From contig NZ_BLVO01000005.1 in assembly GCF_013340285.1 (NCBI RefSeq), forward strand, positions 1-64,000: a stretch of 64,000 nt of DNA. Direction: 5' to 3'. Shown here one piece after another: positions 1 to 8,332 of this stretch (position 1 is its first letter; the number at the start of each line of letters is the position of its first letter). A model generated the notes under the pieces. It saw only the letters and a list, made by a program, of their open reading frames with translations. It had not been told where the DNA came from and ran no database searches. A program made the position numbers and the translations under genes. The stretch is from Desulfovibrio subterraneus (lineage in GTDB: Bacteria > Desulfobacterota > Desulfovibrionia > Desulfovibrionales > Desulfovibrionaceae).

Positions 1-600
1 ACTGACACCGGAGCCGTGACCGAAGACGTGACCGTAGCTGCCTCCGGTACGCTGACGGCCGAGGATGCGGACGCCGGTGAAAGCGGGTTCGTGGTGCATG
101 GAGCCGATGCCCCGCTGGATGGTTCCTACGGCAAGCTGACCATCACTGAAACCGGTGAATGGAAATACGAGCTGGACGGCCGCGCACAGGCGCTGGACAA
201 TGGCGACGTCCGCACCGAGACCTTTACGGTGACAACCAACGGCGGCGACACGCACACCATCACCATCACGGTGAACGGTACCGAAGATGCACCCGTCATC
301 ACCGGAACTGACACCGGAGCCGTGACCGAAGACGTGACCGTAGCTGCCTCCGGTACGCTGACGGCCGTGGATGCGGACGCCGGTGAAAGCGGGTTCGTGG
401 TGCATGGAGCCGATGCCCCGCTGGATGGTTCCTACGGCAAGCTGACCATCACTGAAACCGGTGAATGGAAATACGAGCTGGACGGCCGCGCACAGGCGCT
501 GGACAATGGCGACGTCCGCACCGAGACCTTTACGGTGACAACCAACGGCGGCGACACGCACACCATCACCATCACGGTGAACGGTACCAACGACAAGCCC
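1..600 (+). repeat. Tandem 306-bp VCBS repeats
   Basis: Two direct repeat units with a 306-bp period begin at 1 and 307. Over the first ~282 bp I see one mismatch (gag versus gtg in the codons at 61 and 367); the units then diverge at their 3' ends (accgaagat versus accaacgac). The array probably continues upstream of the window. Such nucleotide-level identity implies recent expansion or ongoing homogenisation. Confidence 0.9.
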
Positions 601-3600
601 GTGGTTACGCTGGCAACCGGTTCCAACCTCATCATCAACGGCAGCTTTGAAGACGGCGTGAACTTTGGCGGTTCCAACTGGACCAAGGCCGACTCGCTGC
701 CGGGCTGGAAGAACGAATCCGATACCTCCATGGAGCCCCATAAGGGCAGCCATATGAACGTCGGCACGACTGACGGTGAGAACTATATGGACCTTGGCGG
801 TTCGCCCGGTAACGCCCATATCTCGCAGACTATCGAAGGGCTTTCCGACGGCGAGACTTATACGCTGCAGTTCTCCATGTTTGACAAGGCATTCAAGGCA
901 GGGAATGCGGATTCCGGCACGCTGGAAGTCTACTGGAACGGCCATCTTGTGGCGACGTTGCATGGTGATTCGGCATCGTGGTCTGAGGTGAGCCTCAATC
1001 TGGTGGCGGATGGTACCAGCGGTACTCTTTCGTTCAAGGAAGTAGGCACCTCCACCGACAACCACGGCATAGCACTGGACAACGTCCGGCTGTTCGGCAC
1101 CGCCGGGGCTGATGTTACCGTGGCCGAGCATGTTGCCAACGGCACAGTTGTGGCTACCGCTGCCGGATCTGACGTGGACGCAGGCGACACCCTCTCTTTC
1201 TGGTTGCTCGATGGTGAAGGAAACAGGGTGAACACCCTGAATGGCTTCGCTATCAACCAGACAACCGGGGTTGTTTCCGTCGTCGATTCAAACATGATCG
1301 ATTACGAATCTGCCACCAACCATGCCATCACGCTCAAGGTCGTCTCTTTTGATGGCACGGAGAATTCTGTTCCGCAGGACCTTACGGTCAATATTACCGA
1401 CGTTCCGGAAGTGCTCTTTACGACCAGCCATCAGGAAACCCAAACTCCGAATTATACGAACGAATTTGCTACCCAGTTCGATCAGAGCGGCACCAGGGTT
1501 GTGAACGGACATGCCGTGACTGTGGGCAAATATGGTGGAACAGACAGCATTTCCGTGGACAAGTGGAATGGCGTGAAGAGCGTGCAGGCCACTTCGTCCG
1601 GCGATGCAGACGTCACCATAAACAACTTCGTTCATGTTGACGTGAACCTCGGCTCGGCCAATGACGACGATGCCAAGGGCAGCAACGTGCTGATTAACAA
1701 CGCCAAGCGCGGTAACGTGACCACCGGCAATGATGGTGACCATATTACCATTCATGCACAGACCAACGACAAGCCGAATACCGGCTGGTCCGATACCTTC
1801 ACCATCCACACCAATGATGGCGATGATACGCTGGACCTCGTGGGCTCCGGTCTGAAAAATCAGGGTGGCAGCACGGTCTTTGTCGTGGATGCGGGCAGCG
1901 GTAACGACACCGTGAACATTTCCGGTGAGAACTACAGCCTGAACATCAACGGCGGTGCTGGGAACGATACCATAACCGTTTCCGGCAGTGCAGCGCACAG
2001 CACGCTTGCCGGCGGCGATGGCGTAGACCATGTGACCGTGACCGGCGCCTTGGCGCACAGCGTTGTCAGCGGTGAAGATGTGGATATAAACGGCAGCGTG
2101 TTCAACAGCACGCTGACCGGCGAAGATATCACTATCGGCGGAGCGCTGGACTCAAGCTCTGTATCCGGCGGTGACATAACCGTGGGCGGGTCTGTATCCA
2201 ACAGCACCCTTTCCGGCGGTACCGGAGACGATACCATCCGCATCGGTGGCAATGCCACTAACGTGACTCTGTCCGGTGGGGAAGGAAGCGATCGCATAAC
2301 CGTGGTGGGCAACTACTCCGGCCCTGCCATCGACGGTGGTTCCGGTGACGACTTCATATCCATCGCGGGCTCCACAACCGGAGCGCACCTTGTGGGCGGT
2401 ATCGGTAATGATGAGCTTATCGCCGGAAGCGGAACGGATACGCTGACCGGCGGTGTCGGCAACGACACCATGGACGGCGGAGCAGGGTATGATACCGCCA
2501 TTCTCCAAGGCAACTTCAATGAATACCGCGTGACCGACCTTGGTGATGACGGCTTGCGTTTTGAGCGGATTTCCGACGGAGCCGTTGTGGAAACCGATAT
2601 CATCAAGAACGTTGAAAACTTCACCTTTGGTGACAAGCACGACCTGAATCTGACGGATGTGCTGAACAATGTTCCGTCGGATGTGGGTATGGCCCGCGCT
2701 ACGGGCTCCGCTTCCGTGCTCAGCACTGCAACGCTGCATCTGGACGCGCATGCGGTCAACGGAGTTGCACCTTCCACCGTGCATTTCAATAGTAGTGACG
2801 GTTTGGGTGGTGTGGGGAGCTGGACTGATACTGCGGGCTTCCCGAACAACGCCTATGCACAGGATACCACCTATGATCCCCATTATGATGCATCTGTGCT
2901 GAACGGGCATGGCGGGATATCCTTTGCGAATACCGATCTCATTGCCGCTGCAGGCATCGACATCAAGGCTGAGAAAGACATCAACTCCGGTTCGGATGAC
3001 ACCGGCAAGTCTTTTGCCGTTGTCTTTGAAACCGGAGCCGTGGATGGTTCCATGCAGGTGGTCTATGATAACGGGACGCTCTGGGGTGGCTATAACATCG
3101 TAATCGGTGCTGATAATCATCTTTACGCGCAGATATATGACACTTCGTTCTGGAAAAATTCTTCGACTCAGATTGATCTCGGGCTCGCGCAGGCAGACAC
3201 CACATATTCAGTGATAGTGGACCATGACGATGTAGCGGATACGCTCTCGGTCTGGTGCAACGGGCAGGAGTATTCCGATTCTGTTGCCGGAAATATTCAT
3301 CTTGTCGAATCGTCTGATATCGGTATTGGCGGGGCTGCTGGTTGGCTATACACACCAGACCATGCCTTTGATCTTGGCGACCACACCTTCAAGGGCTCTG
3401 TCGGCGAAGTCATCCAGTGGAATGAGTCACTTGGTGACAAGGTGGATGACGTTCAGTCGTACCTTGACCAGAAGTGGTTTGCCTCGGGCGACAGCCTGAC
3501 CGTGGGCGCGCATGATGGCATGATTCTCGGTTCCCTTTCCGCCCATGATGCGGACAACGACCCGCTGACTTACAGCCTGAGCAATGATGGCGGCCTGGTG

Positions 3601-4074
3601 AACCTTGTGTCTACCGGAAGCGAGCATCATATTGTGCTCAACACGCTTGTCGATTCGGGCATGCATGATATCCGCTTCGATGTAACAGCGACGGATTCTC
3701 ATGCAGCCTCGCATTCGGAGCGCTTCATTGTTGATGTCAACGATCCCTCCGGTACCATTTCGCTTGGCGCTGCGGACACGGGACACGATGTGACCATCAT
3801 AGGTCTCGATAAGGGCGAGAAGCTTGATCTGAGTCAGCTGCTGCAGGACGAGCACAGAGACACTCTGGACCAGTATCTGCATTTCTCGACCGAGACCGAA
3901 GGCGGCAGCACCAACACGCTGATTACTGTTGATGTGCATGGCGGCGGCAACTTTGGTGCCGGTTCCCAGCAGATTACGCTGGTCGGAGTGGACATGACCT
4001 CCGGAGGTCATGTGGACTCTGCATCCATCCTGAATGACCTGCTTGCCAACGGCAAGCTCGTGACTGACCTGTAG
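1..4074 (+). CDS. Large VCBS/RTX repeat adhesin, C-terminal part (5' end outside window)
   Basis: The reading frame is open from base 1, so only the last ~1357 residues are seen. In order: two near-identical ~102-residue VCBS repeats (residues 1-200), a DUF642/carbohydrate-binding-like domain beginning NLIINGSFEDG (~207-365), a cadherin-like segment (~366-470), RTX-like GGxGxDxxx nonapeptides such as GGAGNDTIT and GGTGDDTIR (~620-830) that should bind calcium, a concanavalin/LamG-like domain (~890-1150), and a C-terminal region resembling type I secretion target domains (GLDKGEKLDLSQLL). This is the architecture of LapA-like giant surface adhesins exported without a cleaved signal. The TolC-family gene just downstream fits as its outer-membrane exit. 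The ABC transporter and adaptor are not visible here. The family assignment is firm; the ligand is unknown. Confidence 0.9.
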   Translation, partial: TDTGAVTEDVTVAASGTLTAEDADAGESGFVVHGADAPLDGSYGKLTITETGEWKYELDGRAQALDNGDVRTETFTVTTNGGDTHTITITVNGTEDAPVITGTDTGAVTEDVTVAASGTLTAVDADAGESGFVVHGADAPLDGSYGKLTITETGEWKYELDGRAQALDNGDVRTETFTVTTNGGDTHTITITVNGTNDKPVVTLATGSNLIINGSFEDGVNFGGSNWTKADSLPGWKNESDTSMEPHKGSHMNVGTTDGENYMDLGGSPGNAHISQTIEGLSDGETYTLQFSMFDKAFKAGNADSGTLEVYWNGHLVATLHGDSASWSEVSLNLVADGTSGTLSFKEVGTSTDNHGIALDNVRLFGTAGADVTVAEHVANGTVVATAAGSDVDAGDTLSFWLLDGEGNRVNTLNGFAINQTTGVVSVVDSNMIDYESATNHAITLKVVSFDGTENSVPQDLTVNITDVPEVLFTTSHQETQTPNYTNEFATQFDQSGTRVVNGHAVTVGKYGGTDSISVDKWNGVKSVQATSSGDADVTINNFVHVDVNLGSANDDDAKGSNVLINNAKRGNVTTGNDGDHITIHAQTNDKPNTGWSDTFTIHTNDGDDTLDLVGSGLKNQGGSTVFVVDAGSGNDTVNISGENYSLNINGGAGNDTITVSGSAAHSTLAGGDGVDHVTVTGALAHSVVSGEDVDINGSVFNSTLTGEDITIGGALDSSSVSGGDITVGGSVSNSTLSGGTGDDTIRIGGNATNVTLSGGEGSDRITVVGNYSGPAIDGGSGDDFISIAGSTTGAHLVGGIGNDELIAGSGTDTLTGGVGNDTMDGGAGYDTAILQGNFNEYRVTDLGDDGLRFERISDGAVVETDIIKNVENFTFGDKHDLNLTDVLNNVPSDVGMARATGSASVLSTATLHLDAHAVNGVAPSTVHFNSSDGLGGVGSWTDTAGFPNNAYAQDTTYDPHYDASVLNGHGGISFANTDLIAAAGIDIKAEKDINSGSDDTGKSFAVVFETGAVDGSMQVVYDNGTLWGGYNIVIGADNHLYAQIYDTSFWKNSSTQIDLGLAQADTTYSVIVDHDDVADTLSVWCNGQEYSDSVAGNIHLVESSDIGIGGAAGWLYTPDHAFDLGDHTFKGSVGEVIQWNESLGDKVDDVQSYLDQKWFASGDSLTVGAHDGMILGSLSAHDADNDPLTYSLSNDGGLVNLVSTGSEHHIVLNTLVDSGMHDIRFDVTATDSHAASHSERFIVDVNDPSGTISLGAADTGHDVTIIGLDKGEKLDLSQLLQDEHRDTLDQYLHFSTETEGGSTNTLITVDVHGGGNFGAGSQQITLVGVDMTSGGHVDSASILNDLLANGKLVTDL

Positions 4075-4090
4075 GTTGAACGGAATGCAT

Positions 4091-4126
4091 ACACCCCGTT
4101 GTCTTGAGGCGGCGGGGTGTTTTTTG
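4091..4126 (+). terminator. Rho-independent terminator after the adhesin
   Basis: Stem acaccccg / cggggtgt (4091-4098 with 4113-4120) followed by a T run. It separates the adhesin from the TolC-family gene, which therefore probably has its own promoter in 4127-4210. Confidence 0.85.
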
Positions 4127-4210
4127 CCTGAAAGAACGCAACGGTGACTGTTTGCGGTATGTGTAAACCAATCTGTTGCAATAATTGAATATAAATAGAA
4201 TGGGGGCAAC

Positions 4211-5557
4211 GTGAGTTTGCGAATTCTCAAATCCATGCGCGCGGTGGGCATGGCTGTCTGTCTGTGTCTGAGCGGCTTGGTAATGGGTGACGTGGCGTTG
4301 GCTGGTGAGACCAGCCTGAGAGACAGTGTTATGGCCACCCTGAAGCAGCATCCCTATCTCCAGTCCATGGGAAAGGTGAAGGATGCTGCGGAACAGGATT
4401 ATAAGCAGGCCCGGGGCGGCTTCTTCCCCAAACTGGACGCCAGCGCTCAGTACGGGGCGGAATCCTACAGCGATGCAGCTACCCGCAGGTCACAGAACGA
4501 CAACGATGTGACGGACCGTATGGATGCAAGCCTTACAGCCACACAGCTTCTCTGGGACGGTCATGCGACCGAGGGCCGTACTGATGCCGCGCTGGCTGGC
4601 ATGCGGTCTGCCGAGAGCCAGTTTGTGGATGTGGCTGATACCCTGGGGCTGGATGCTGTCATTGCGCACGTTTCTGTCTACAGACAGCAGCTGCTGGTTG
4701 CACTGGCACAGGACAACGTTTCCGAACACAAAGATATTCTGGCATCCATGGAAGAGCGTGAACGAGTCGGGGCGGGCAGCCTTGCAGATGTGACGCAGAC
4801 CCGTGGACGCCTTGCCCGGGCCATGACAACGCTTTCTGCCACCAGAAACGAGCTCAATGCGGCCGTGGCAAACTATTATCGTCTGACCGGTGATGCTCCC
4901 AAGGAACTTGCACTTGCCGAATTGCCCGGTGCTGTTCCGGCCAACGTTGATGCGGCAGCCAAGGATACCCTGAACAACAACCCCAAGCTTACTTCGCTGA
5001 TGGCGGAAGTGGACAGGGCTGTGCAGACGGTTGTGCAGAACGAGGCTAACTATTATCCGGAGTTCAACCTCAAGGCTTCTTCCGGCTTTACGCAGAATGC
5101 GGATGCTTCCGAAACCTACACCAAGAAGGATCAGCTCATGGTAACCATGGACTGGAATCTCTTCAACGGTGGTTCGGACGTTGCCGGTGTGCAGGCGGCC
5201 AAGTCCCGCAAACTGGCTGCCGAACTGAACCTGCGTGATATGCGCGATTCTCTTATGGAAAGCGTGGCAGCAAGCTGGAGCCAATATGAGGCCGCCCGCG
5301 AGCAGGTGAGCCTGTATGAAGAAGCTGTGGAATACAACCGCCAGACCCGCGACATGTACGCCCAGCAGTTCACCGTCGGCCAGCGCAGCCTGCTGGATGT
5401 GCTTGATGCCGAGAATGAACTCTTTAATACGCAGAGCCAGCTTGTTACCGCCCAGATGAATGTGGTGATCGGCGGTTTCCGCCTGCTTACCCTGAGCGGC
5501 AATATTCTTCCTGCGCTGGAAATTGATAAGAAGGAATACAGCCAGAAGTCCATGTAA
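4211..5557 (+). CDS. TolC-family type I secretion outer membrane protein
   Basis: 448 residues from a GTG start preceded by a gggggc Shine-Dalgarno-like stretch. The N-terminus is a signal peptide (hydrophobic AVGMAVCLCLSGLVM, likely cleaved near VALAG). The mature part shows the duplicated long-helix pattern of TolC proteins: SLRDSVMATLKQHPYLQS early, and RQTRDMYAQQFTVGQRSLLDVLDAENELF near residues 375-405 (the YxxQFxVGQRSLLDVLDAENEL hallmark of type I secretion TolCs). It forms the trimeric outer-membrane/periplasmic tunnel. Its position directly after the VCBS/RTX adhesin suggests it exports that protein. A second, different TolC-family gene lies at 18105. Length is normal for the family. 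Confidence 0.9.
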   Translation: MSLRILKSMRAVGMAVCLCLSGLVMGDVALAGETSLRDSVMATLKQHPYLQSMGKVKDAAEQDYKQARGGFFPKLDASAQYGAESYSDAATRRSQNDNDVTDRMDASLTATQLLWDGHATEGRTDAALAGMRSAESQFVDVADTLGLDAVIAHVSVYRQQLLVALAQDNVSEHKDILASMEERERVGAGSLADVTQTRGRLARAMTTLSATRNELNAAVANYYRLTGDAPKELALAELPGAVPANVDAAAKDTLNNNPKLTSLMAEVDRAVQTVVQNEANYYPEFNLKASSGFTQNADASETYTKKDQLMVTMDWNLFNGGSDVAGVQAAKSRKLAAELNLRDMRDSLMESVAASWSQYEAAREQVSLYEEAVEYNRQTRDMYAQQFTVGQRSLLDVLDAENELFNTQSQLVTAQMNVVIGGFRLLTLSGNILPALEIDKKEYSQKSM

Positions 5558-5590
5558 CCGTTTCTGCGCTGGCTTTATTACGATGAATCA

Positions 5591-5616
5591 AGGGACGCCT
5601 CCGGGCGTCCCTTTTG
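5591..5616 (+). terminator. Rho-independent terminator
   Basis: agggacgcc / gggcgtccct hairpin with a short loop, followed by tttt. It terminates the TolC-family gene. Confidence 0.85.
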
Positions 5617-5766
5617 TTTTTGCCGTGGCGTGCAGCGAATTCCAGACGGGCATGTTTACGCTCCATGGTGCGTTGCAATTGGTCAGACCTTCATGGTATC
5701 TTGCTTTATTACAGGCATGAATACCGGAGAGTGCAGCGATGCACCGGTCAGAACAAGGAGCATGAC

Positions 5767-6651
5767 ATGGAATTGAAAACAGTGGGCTGGATCGGAACCG
5801 GAGTCATGGGAAAGTCCATGTGCGGACATTTGATGAAGGCCGGTTATGCAGCCAATGTATATAACCGTACTCCCGAAAAGGCTGCCGACCTTGTGGCTGC
5901 GGGGGCCAGACTGTGTGCCACGCCTGCCGAAGTGGCAGCAAACAGCGATGTCGTGTTCACCATTGTCGGTTTTCCCACGGATGTTGAACAGGTGTATTTC
6001 GGGCCTGAAGGCATCATCAGCAATGCCCGTAAGGGTACTGTCGTGGTGGATATGACCACGTCGAAACCCGCACTTGCGCAGGCCATTGCCGCAGAAGCGC
6101 AGGCACACGGCGTGGAGGCTCTGGATGCGCCTGTTTCCGGCGGTGATCTAGGTGCGAGAAATGCCACGCTGGCCATCATGGTGGGCGGCAGTCAGGCTGT
6201 GTACGAGAAGGTGCTGCCCTTCTTTAACGCCATGGGTAAGACCATCCAGCTCATGGGACCCGCAGGGGCAGGCCAGCATACCAAGATGTGCAACCAGATA
6301 CTCATAGCCGGAACCATGATCGGCGTGGTGGAATCGCTGCTCTATGCCGCCCGTGCGGGAATGGATCACGATGCCGTCATAGATATCATCGGCAGCGGTG
6401 CAGCAAGCTCCTGGTCCATCAACAACCTTGGCCGTCGTATTGCCAAGGGCGACTACGATCCCGGCTTCTACATCAAGCATTTCGTCAAGGACATGGGCAT
6501 AGCGCTGGAAGAAGCGCGGGCCATGAAGCTGGCGCTTCCCGGCCTTGCTCTGGTGCATCAGCTGTACGTGGCTGCGCAGGGGCAGGGGCTGGAGAATCTC
6601 GGCACGCAGGGCCTCTACAAGGCCTGCCTCACCGTGAACGGGCTGCAGTAG
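5767..6651 (+). CDS. NAD(P)-dependent beta-hydroxyacid dehydrogenase (3-hydroxyisobutyrate dehydrogenase family)
   Basis: 294 residues; the ATG at 5767 sits 6 nt after aaggag, so the longer upstream frame is rejected. The N-terminal Rossmann domain has the family dinucleotide motif GWIGTGVMGKSM (~7-18). Substrate-binding DAPVSGGDLGA lies near 120, and the catalytic-lysine motif GAGQHTKMCNQ near 170. The C-terminal half is the all-helical dimerisation domain. The family oxidises or reduces 3-hydroxy acids (3-hydroxyisobutyrate, tartronate semialdehyde, glyoxylate, succinic semialdehyde); the actual substrate cannot be read from sequence. In anaerobes of this type a glyoxylate/succinic semialdehyde reductase role is as plausible as hydroxyisobutyrate oxidation. 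It is flanked by terminators, hence monocistronic. Confidence 0.85.
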   Translation: MELKTVGWIGTGVMGKSMCGHLMKAGYAANVYNRTPEKAADLVAAGARLCATPAEVAANSDVVFTIVGFPTDVEQVYFGPEGIISNARKGTVVVDMTTSKPALAQAIAAEAQAHGVEALDAPVSGGDLGARNATLAIMVGGSQAVYEKVLPFFNAMGKTIQLMGPAGAGQHTKMCNQILIAGTMIGVVESLLYAARAGMDHDAVIDIIGSGAASSWSINNLGRRIAKGDYDPGFYIKHFVKDMGIALEEARAMKLALPGLALVHQLYVAAQGQGLENLGTQGLYKACLTVNGLQ

Positions 6652-6701
6652 CGTTGCTGGCGGGAACAGTGGCGGGGGACAGACGTTTTTCCTGAAATAA
6701 G

Positions 6702-6740
6702 ACAAGGGCCGCTCCCGCAAAGGGGCGGCCCTTGTTTCGT
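6702..6740 (+). terminator. Rho-independent terminator
   Basis: acaagggccgc / gcggcccttgt stem (6702-6712 with 6725-6735), loop about 12 nt, modest T-rich tail. It ends the dehydrogenase transcript. Confidence 0.75.
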
Positions 6741-6759
6741 TGATTCGCGGGGGAGAAAA

Positions 6760-6788
6760 CAAAAAAGCTCCGACATATGCCGGAGCTT
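6760..6788 (-). terminator. Terminator of tRNA-Leu
   Basis: Read on the minus strand, an aagctccg / cggagctt stem is followed by ttttttgtttt. It lies just 3' of the tRNA-Leu gene, so it is assigned to that transcript. Confidence 0.8.
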
Positions 6789-6800
6789 TTGCATTCCGTG

Positions 6801-6887
6801 TGGTGCCCAAGAGAGGACTCGAACCTCCATGAGGGAACCCTCACTAGACCCTGAACCTAGCGTGTCTACCAATTCCACCACTTGGGC
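6801..6887 (-). tRNA. tRNA-Leu (anticodon CAG)
   Basis: 87-nt class II tRNA read on the minus strand. The acceptor stem GCCCAAG pairs with CTTGGGC, followed by discriminator A and an encoded CCA (6801-6803). The D arm has GGTGGAATTGGTAGACACGC. The anticodon stem CTAGG/TCTAG encloses TTCAGGG, giving anticodon CAG. A long variable arm with GAGGGTTCCCTC and a T arm GGTTCGAGTCC follow. It resembles E. coli tRNA-Leu(CAG) closely in the D and anticodon arms. Confidence 0.97.
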
Positions 6888-7168
6888 ACGGAACGTGCCG
6901 AGATATTTTCTCGGCGTCGAGGAGAGGTGTTTATCGAGATTGTGTTTGCTTTGCAAGCAAATTCTTGCGGCATGATGAAAAAAAATGCCATGCTCCGCAT
7001 GCAGGGCGCAGTGTTGTCATTCTCCGCTGTTCTTGTCACCATTTCGGGGACTTGGGCAAAATGAGCGGCAATCCGCATCGGGCCTTGATGCTATGGCGCT
7101 TTTGAGGTAGCAATATTCGCTTTCACAAACGGTTTTTTCTTCCTGCCCGGGGGAGGAGGGAAAAAAAC

Positions 7169-8131
7169 TTGCCGTTGGCGGTATGCATGGAAATCGCACG
7201 AGAATTACAGGAAATTTCCATAGATCTTTCACGAGGCTGTTGTGTGACCATCGGAAACTTTGATGGTGTGCACAACGGTCATCGCAAACTTATTCGCCGC
7301 ACCATGGAAAAGGCAGCAAAGCTGGGGCTCCCCAGCGTTGTCGTTACCTTTTGTCCTCATCCGCTCAAGGTGCTGGCCGGAGCGCACGCAGCTCCCCTGA
7401 TTACCGATTACGAAAAAAAGCTCGACCTCTTCGAGGCGCTGGGCGTTGATCTTGTATTGATGCTGGAGTTCACAAAGGCCCTTGCGGGTATGGAGCCTGA
7501 GCAGTTCGTGCGCGAAGTGCTGGTTGAGGGGCTGCATATGAAGGAGCTGGTTGTCGGTTACGACTATTCCTTCGGCAAGGGGCGCAAGGGCAACTTCGAG
7601 TTGCTCAGCGAGCTGGGTGCCAGGTTCGGGTATGCCACGGAACGGCTTGACCCTGTCATCATAGACGGTGCCATCGTCAGCTCCACCCGCATCCGCGATA
7701 TGATCAAGGCCGGCAGGGTCTGGTATGTCCGTCCTCTCATGGATCGTTTTTACGTCGTGAGAGGGACCGTGGTGCATGGCATGGACCGTGGCGGCAAGCT
7801 GCTCGGGTTTCCCACGGCCAACATGCGCGTACGCGACGAACTGCATCCCATGCCCGGCGTGTACGCAACGTGGGCAGAGGTGGATGGCAAGGTCTACAAG
7901 GCCGTGACCAACATCGGGACCAATCCTACCTTCGGCAACGACGAAATCAGTGTTGAAACCTTCATCATGGATTTCGATCAGGATATTTATGGCTGGGAAC
8001 TGCGGCTGAATTTTGTCACCCGCCTGCGTGACGAGAAAAAGTTCGGCAGCCTTGATGAGCTTGTGGCGCAGATTACCAAGGACATTTCCTTGGCGCGCCA
8101 GATTTTGGAAACTCCCGAGGCCCAGCTGTAG
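7169..8131 (+). CDS. ribF: Bifunctional riboflavin kinase / FAD synthetase
   Basis: 320 residues. The N-terminal nucleotidyltransferase (FAD synthetase) domain has VTIGNFDGVHNGH and the SSTRIRDMIKAG motif near 175. The C-terminal flavokinase domain has GGKLLGFPTANM near 210. Together they convert riboflavin to FMN and then FAD in the cytoplasm. The start is uncertain. The TTG at 7169 has a strong SD (aggaggg, 8 nt upstream). An in-frame ATG at 7187 gives MEIARELQE and better matches usual N-termini, but has no SD at the right distance. I give the TTG because of the SD. The gene stands alone, downstream of the tRNA-Leu region, with no flavin operon context. Confidence 0.92.
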   Translation: MPLAVCMEIARELQEISIDLSRGCCVTIGNFDGVHNGHRKLIRRTMEKAAKLGLPSVVVTFCPHPLKVLAGAHAAPLITDYEKKLDLFEALGVDLVLMLEFTKALAGMEPEQFVREVLVEGLHMKELVVGYDYSFGKGRKGNFELLSELGARFGYATERLDPVIIDGAIVSSTRIRDMIKAGRVWYVRPLMDRFYVVRGTVVHGMDRGGKLLGFPTANMRVRDELHPMPGVYATWAEVDGKVYKAVTNIGTNPTFGNDEISVETFIMDFDQDIYGWELRLNFVTRLRDEKKFGSLDELVAQITKDISLARQILETPEAQL

Positions 8132-8332
8132 CGTTGTTTTTCGCTGTCCAGCTCCCGGCCTGAATAACACAGGCGGAGGCTGTCAGCTTTCGCCGGACGG
8201 CCTGACAGGATGCGGATGCATCCGCTGCTGGTCGGACTGTCTGACGCTGTTTGCGTATTGTCAGCAAACGCCCTCTAACGGGAGTTTGCTTTTCGGCGTT
8301 ATGCCGTCTACAGATTGATCGGGAGTATGCTC

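Noticed and set aside
1288-3120. Long open frames antisense to the VCBS adhesin
   Set aside because: They follow from the repetitive, GC-biased composition of the adhesin gene; no SD and no recognisable domain.
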